From: Saururus chinensis
Taxonomy: Eukaryota > Streptophyta > Magnoliopsida > Piperales > Saururaceae
Length of the DNA: 64,000 nucleotides
Assembly (NCBI GenBank): GCA_035235625.1
Contig: CP141149.1
Location: 28,823,753-28,887,752 of the forward strand
Direction of reading: 5' to 3'
The notes under the pieces were generated by a model that worked only from the letters and a program-made list of their open reading frames with translations, was not told where the DNA came from and searched no databases. Positions 57,970 to 64,000 of the stretch are shown here, piece after piece; position 1 is the first letter of the stretch; each line of letters opens with the position of its first letter. The translations under genes and the position numbers were made by a program.

Positions 57970-59318
57970 TAGGGGTGTTGACGAGCCAAGTTGAATTGAG
58001 TTTTGACATCATGCAGCTCAAACTCGAAGTCGGAATAATTGGCGCAAACTTTAATCGAGGCTCAAGAAAGCTCAAGCTTACTAGCTTAAGCTTGAGTTGG
58101 AACTCATTCTATTACAATGGCAAGCCTAGCTCAAATTGAGCTCGATCTATATAAAAAAATAAACCTAATTTTTATTTTTAATTTTCAAACCAACATTCAA
58201 TAAACAAATCAATCAGATAGAATGAATTGATCACTTTAAAATTATATTAAAAGTTACAAATAAAAGTTAATATGTACTCAAAGCAAACTTGCTCAGAGCC
58301 TCAAACTACCTTAGTTGCTCTTTACTCTCTAGTATATATAATATCTAAATGTAATTATTGAATGAACATGTATGAAAATACAACTAATTCTATAATCAAT
58401 GTCGTCCCTTCTTTGAGATTTTATTTTTAGGTTATGATACCCTCAATTTTGGTCTTAGTGTGTGGCAAAACTTCTTGGGTAAGTTTACATCTCATCCTTC
58501 GAAGAATGATTATTATGTGAATCATAATGTACTGGCAATAAGAAACTTGGAGTTTTGCCATCTTTGACCCATCCTAAATAAATATAACTTGTCTTTAACT
58601 TATGAAAAAAAAGACTTCATGAGTCAATGGTAAATAACTCTTAAAAAATTGTTGTAAAATTTTAATTTCTAAAGATTCTAACATTAGTCTCTACATAAAA
58701 TTTGAAAAAATATATTATAATTTGTTTGATATGTAGAGATGGTAGATAAGATTATCACTACCTTTTTGTTTGATGACCGACAAATAGTTTGATAGGTAGT
58801 ATATAGTCTATATTTATCCCATTTTTTACTGATTGCATTATATATGTATATATTTTATTAAATTAAATTTCAATGATACATCTAAATTTTAACATATATC
58901 ACATGTGGACATATATGTATTATGTGTCTTTAAAATTTTAACTTATTAATCTCTCTTTAAAATTTATATGGATAAAATATAAATTTATTATTTATGTATA
59001 TTATAAAATATATTTACAAATTTCCTTTGAGTTCAAGTCAAGAACGAGTATTCTGGGATTGATAATTGTGCACATGTACACATAAATTAATATATATTTA
59101 TGTATATTATAAAATATATTTATAATTTTCCTTTGAGTTCGAGTTTTATTTGAGTTGAGTCGAGTTGAGCCAAGGTACGCTTGAGCTCAATTGAAATATG
59201 TTCAAGTTTAAGTTGAGTTCGAGCTGAGCCGAGCCGTTTCGAATTGAGTCATATTCGAGTTGAGTTAGAGTCAAGGCATCCTTGCTCAACAAATTGGCTC
59301 AACTCGTTAGCACCCCTA
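57970..59318. mobile_element. 1.35 kb hAT-type MITE with GAGCTCGAG-like ends
   Basis: It starts TAGGGGTGTTGACGAG and ends CTCGTTAGCACCCCTA, inverted repeats with two mismatches in 16. Subterminal regions are rich in GAGTTGAG/CTCAAGCT variants in both orientations, the well-known plant hAT-type composition, around a long AT-rich core. Target duplication is weak (best alignment 5 of 8 bases), so it is an old insertion. There is no transposase frame. Confidence 0.7.
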
Positions 59319-60785
59319 GACATGTACTAGAGAGCTAACCGGTGATGGTTGCACATGATGTTTGTGGCAATTGTAAAAGCCGTAAATTTCATTTACTTTT
59401 CCAACATTATTGCCACTATTTTTTATTAATTAATAAAATAAAAATTATTTTGGCACTAAATATACTTCTTGGAACTAGAAGGTAATCGTTACAAACTTGC
59501 ACAATGAAGATTCCAACAGCTATATATATGACATACAAGTGATCTAAAATAAATAGAGAGAAGGCTTTTTTTGGCTTTCAAGGGGGTTATCCTTAAACTC
59601 AAACCATAAAAGAACATTGAATCACGCCAATCATGTACCATTATTTGTACTCTAAGCTTGAGCCATGAGGGTTTCAACTTCACATCCACTCCACTATATT
59701 TGTAGATAAATAGCATGTTCAACCTTTAATCTGAATCCACTATGCTAAAATAGCAGAGTGATATATTCTTGGCTAGTTCTCTCCTTAATCACATTATTGA
59801 GAGGCGAATATCATACTCGCCAGGTATGGTCATCTATCCAGCTAACCAACAACTAATTTGTATGCCCAGACATTCATGGTGATAGAACAATCACCCAACC
59901 TTCACGGGCTCGACTCAATCACCACTGATCAGAACTCACATGATGTACGAGTACTCCGTGGTTGCTAAGAATTGAACTTTTCTTTCAGGACTAACCATAA
60001 TCCTCATCCCAACTGTAGAATAATTAAAGCAACTTTCGTGCCCCACTGGTTGTTGTCTCCTAGCCTTCGCAGGCCGTTGTTGAGTTGCTGTGCTAATGGT
60101 ACCTGGCTGCTGTCGACAACTGCTGCACGCACTTGTTCGTTATTATTTGCTGGTCGCCCACATCCCTTGTTCTTGGCCGTAAATGACAAACTCTTATCTT
60201 GACTTCATCAATGCACGCTTCAAACCTGACAAATCGCGAATCAGTTTCTACTCCATGGCTACTGGAAATTAAAATGATATTTCTACAACCTATTACACTA
60301 TAAGTCTTGATTAGATAATAAAAGTAGGTCGTACACATGAAAATTACTTTTTACTATCTAGTAAAATATCACTATCCTACTTAGAAATTATGGCAAACAC
60401 TAGTCATAGTACTCCATAGATTTTCACGACCACAATGATTGCACAAATGTTACCTCATGCCAACTAATTTTAGTTGCTCCGAGAAGACCCATTGGTCATT
60501 GTGTGGTACCCAATTTTGAAAGTGGCACCAAATTGGTCCTTGTTCTCTGGTGCTCTGATTAGGATGGAGTAAGGACCATAAAATGGGCCAGTGGGGGCAT
60601 GGCCCTCTGGCTCACACAACCAGTTTCTGAAGGAGATAATGTAATCCAAGTAAGGACGAAAGAATACAGAAAGCTAGATTGCAACCGTTAATATATTCAA
60701 TGTAATAAAAGCTCAGACAAGACACCACATATTTGAAAAGCCTCAGCACTCACGCTTGAACTCGGAAGCCTCTCACCCGTCGAGC
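59319..60785. other. Intergenic DNA upstream of the last gene
   Basis: No gene supported. An ORF pair on opposite strands near 59972-60338 is not convincing. Bases 60600-60785 may be 5' UTR of the following gene. Confidence 0.4.
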
Positions 60786-62106
60786 ATGGAGGATGGAAAT
60801 ATGGGTTGCAGAAGGGAAGCTGAAGACCCAGTCTATAGTTCTCGATGTGGCATTCCAGAGGCTCGCATTGGCAGGGAGAGCACCCATGTAAAAAGATCTC
60901 CGGCTTCGTATGCCAAAAGCTTCAGAGAAGAAACATTCATGAGTCGTACACATACAACAGGCGTCTCCAGCACAGCTTCTTCCCCGGGATACATCTCAAG
61001 AGGTACACTTGAAAATTTTCTACGTACACAAGTTCGATGAAACTCTTTCCCTTATTGAAATTGATTGAATATTAAACAGACCAGATCAACCCAGCTACCT
61101 ATTCCTTCACAGCAGCTCTTAAAGGTACAAAATGTTGTTGAACTAGTCCTCAGTAGTGACTTTACCCAATGAAGAGAACAGGCTGGCCTAATTTTTAAGT
61201 CTGGGTTGGGTAGCTTTGCAGGAAAGACCTGGGAATGGATGGGATTACTTGTCTTCCATTAACAGTACTGTGTTGAACCCGAAATGGAACGCAGCAGAGA
61301 AGTACATTTGCAATCCACTGTCAGGGCAAATCCCAGTTGAGTGCCTGTCTGCTAAAACTCGAAGCGGAAGGGCTCTTCCTATTTCTAGGAGAATGACGAA
61401 GTCTGGCCCTTTGATTCTCTCACAAACATGCCTTATTGAGATGAGGCCCAACGTGATAGCATACGAAGGGGAAGATATTTACAAACGTTCAGGTCTGTGC
61501 CTCTTCCCTCCGCTCACTGCTCCTACGTTTCCATTATTTGGAACGTTTTTTCATGGCAATGACATTTATTCACACTTGTTCTAATCCGCTTGCCCATTGA
61601 AAACTTGAAATTCTTTCACATGCAGAGGCGAAGGAGATGATGACTAGGAAGCAAAACCTGTCAACAAAAGATGTAGGCACTCAAAGCGATCTGCCGGAGC
61701 TTAGTTCGAGCAGTAGTAATAGTAGTCCGGAGTTGTCGTCTGCCTTCAAGGATAGCTCACTAACAAGCTGCACTTCAGGAGGGTCCTCAAGCTCTGCTGA
61801 AAAGACAAAGAAAATGGATCAAGGGGTACGTTCTTCTGTCATCACCTTGCATATTTTTGAAGTTAGGTGGCCAAACTTCGGCATCTTTCTGTAGTACATC
61901 AGTCGTCAATTTTTTTTTTTGGACAATCGCCTAAGTAATTAACAAGTTTTGTTAACTTCTGATGTTATTTGCAGGTCCAAGTAAAAGAAAATAAGAAAAA
62001 CCAGGAAAGGGAAGGGAGACAGGAGAAGAAAATGAGAAAATGGAAGTCTTGGGGTTGTTTATTGTCTGCCATTTTGCTGATAAGGCATAAGAAGAGGTCT
62101 AAGTAG
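60786..62106 (+). CDS. Plant-specific protein of unknown function, five-exon model with a phase conflict
   Basis: Candidate exons are 60786-61002, 61080-61124, 61222-61492, 61626-61825 and 61975-62106, all bounded by AG/GT. Exon 3 reads SSINSTVLNPKWNAAEKYIC and NPLSGQIPVECLSAKT, exon 4 STKDVGTQSDLPE and then a Ser-rich run, and exon 5 is basic and ends KSWGCLLSAILLIRHKKRSK with TAG at 62104. The layout (disordered, Ser-rich, WNAAEKY and DVGTQ phrases, basic tail) recalls N-terminal regions of remorin-like plant proteins, but no remorin domain is present and I do not name it. Exons 3 to 5 join in phase. Exons 1 and 2 leave one base over, while exon 3 needs none, so an exon is missed, the first ATG is wrong, or there is a one-base shift. 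The last 20 residues could be a membrane or nuclear-targeting tail. Confidence 0.55.
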
Positions 62107-62536
62107 TTTTTCTGGAGAATATCTCTGTTGCTGCTGGCAATGTGAAGTAAAAATTGTGGAAATAAGCGGGACTAAGATCTCCAAAAGACAAAATCTACAT
62201 CCAAAATATGGAAGAGGAATTTGAATTCTGAAGCAATGATGTCCTTACGTTCTGTTCTGCTATATTCGACACCTTGGTGTCTGCTTTTCTTCACTTACCA
62301 GTAGGAAGGTGACAGGCTGAGCGCTTCACGTGCTTGTCTTTGATAGATTTAAATACAATAGCTGGCGCCTGGAGAGGGCAAGATCCTTTTCTCTGCCATT
62401 TTCCCAATTTTGTGTTTCGTATTCTCCCCGCAACAAGACCAAGTTCGAATGTCAGATACAGAGCGCATGTCAGATTTTGAGCGCCGTTTAAAGTTTAAAC
62501 AACGAACGCTGCTATTTACCCCTCAAACATATGCTT
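62107..62536. other. 3' flank of the last gene
   Basis: Probably 3' UTR followed by intergenic DNA. No other feature seen. Confidence 0.4.
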
Positions 62537-62609
62537 CTAGACCCTAGAAAGAGGGTGTGGCTAAAACATATGGTTTTGGTTTTAGCCACCCCCTCTTTCT
62601 GGTCCCTAG
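62537..62609. repeat. 73-bp foldback
   Basis: AGAAAGAGGGTGTGGCTAAA AC pairs with GTTTTAGCCACCCCCTCTTT CT at 21 of 22 positions around an 11-base loop, and the outer CTAG/CTAG bases also pair. Compact MITE-like or small-RNA-precursor-like hairpin 430 bp after the last gene's stop. Confidence 0.8.
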
Positions 62610-64000
62610 TATTTAACTAGTTGCCACCCCAATAACCATGCCTACCTATTTCCTTCTTTTCCAGCACTGTACTGACCGCGAGTAATCGGTTGATGGCGAC
62701 GACTATATTTTTTTGGTCTTCTTCAACAAATTATTCTGTCCCAGCGTGCATCAGTGAAGTGGTCAGTGCTCTAATTTTTTTCGAACTATAGCTCAGGTGT
62801 CGATTTTTTTATCTTGTGTTCTAAATTTGCCTACAACCATACCATCATTTTTCCTCGCAGTATAGATTTTAGATGCAACCATTACATGGCATCTCATCCC
62901 TCTTCTCTCACTCGATTGCTAAAAGAGAGAGAAACCCAATACGATTCATACATCTATATAACTTTGTGACAATTAATCCTGTAGGCTTACCATGCAATCC
63001 CAAGACTCCAGATATAAATTTTGACAGACTTCAGAACTAAATGTTGAAAGTGCCGTGAAGGGAAACAACGTTCAGCGGTAATGATTGAATGACATCGTAG
63101 ACATCAATATGTTACCATAAGTGTGCAATTTCTTTGTCGTCGTTCCGCCCACGGGTAGTTCCTTCGGCATTTAGCTATTGCAGGGAGGGAGCAACCTACG
63201 TTGACCCTCTTTCTCGGAGGTGATAGAACATTGGGATGGATACGATTATATGGCTATATGGGAGACGTGCGTTTTTTTTTATAAAAAATTTAAATATATA
63301 TACATATAACCTTAATAGAATTAAGTTGAATCACTATAAACGTGAATAATCGTTTGGGATGCAGTGTGAAGTTGGAGGGAAAATCAATACTTTTTTTATG
63401 TGACATATACATAGGGGTTGTTTGGGCATTAGATTTTTTAGAAATAAAAATAGAGTTTATTGGAATTAATTTTAAAATTTTACTACCGAATGTGAATTAT
63501 GAATGGTAATAAATCTTTTTAGAATTAAATTTAGATATCGCATTAAACCTAATTTTAAAATTTAAATTAATATAATTATCTCTCCTAAACACGGATATAT
63601 GTGTTCTTAGTATTATTATGCTCTTCAATTCGAGCTTTATCAAACAAAAATATCCCATAAGGATAAGTAATTTTAAAATAAATATCACTTATATTACACA
63701 CTTCTCGTAGTTCAAATCGATATGAGAAGTAAATATTAAAAATTAACTTAATCTAAAATTTTAAAATGGAGATTAGGAGTCAAAATTAACCAAATTACCC
63801 CATAGAGTGATTAAGTGATTCCAGCACCTCATGAAATGATTAAGTGATTCCAGCCAATTTTAACTTGAAATGGCTTAAAATCAACTTTTAGATAAAATTT
63901 TTAATTTTACTTATTTTTATAAAAATAATTTTTATATTATTAGAGCCGAAATTATGTATAATCATAGAATCCTAGATAAATTTTCTACAAAAATAATAAA
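62610..64000. other. AT-rich intergenic DNA to the window end
   Basis: No gene or defined repeat seen. A nearby duplication of AGTGATTAAGTGATTCCAGC-type phrases occurs at 63807-63855. Confidence 0.5.

Overview
This is a stretch of nuclear DNA from a flowering plant. The evidence is spliced genes with GT-AG (and one GC-AG) introns, plant-specific transcription factors (RAV and ASYMMETRIC LEAVES1 types), two plastid-targeted enzymes with Ser-rich transit peptides, and a dense load of plant LTR retrotransposons and MITEs. The two intronless transcription-factor genes are strikingly GC-rich, which would suit a monocot, magnoliid or other early-diverging lineage, but I cannot name the species.

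Layout. 1-2535: upstream DNA and an intronless RAV (AP2+B3) repressor. 4798-5092: a hAT-type MITE just upstream of a ten-exon plastid methionine aminopeptidase gene (5363-10810), in which one of the five metal-ligand positions is Gly instead of Glu. 11667-15418: intergenic DNA with a Stowaway-like MITE and a second hAT MITE. 15419-16537 (minus): an AS1/RS2/PHAN MYB gene. 16538-20304: intergenic DNA with a third hAT MITE. 20305-36291: a retrotransposon block. It holds a 3.5 kb coding-free TSD-flanked element, a decayed Ty3/gypsy element (24291-31870) interrupted by a 2.0 kb coding-free element, and a decayed Ty1/copia element (31871-36291) fused to it at a deletion junction. 36514-36873: a LEA-like pseudogene. 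37234-38132 (minus): allene oxide cyclase (jasmonate synthesis). 38133-46335: repeat-rich intergenic DNA with another hAT MITE and several hairpins. 46336-51001 and 52037-56747: two copies of one 4.7 kb element, each with its own 5-bp target-site duplication. 57970-59318: a longer hAT MITE. 60786-62106: a spliced gene of unknown function with a reading-phase conflict.

The genes are independent single units, not an operon. MAP1B and AOC act in plastids; RAV and AS1 act in the nucleus. The most interesting material is in the repeats. Four long (2.0-4.7 kb) non-coding elements share TGT(A/C)ACGCC-type ends, 5-bp TSDs and a conserved palindromic hairpin motif near one end, and a fifth relic carries the motif too. 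One of the two 4.7 kb copies has that hairpin-bearing segment inverted. Other notable points are the missing metal ligand in MAP1B, a GC-AG intron in AOC, and hAT MITEs with ACCCGA subterminal arrays whose copies show graded CpG decay.
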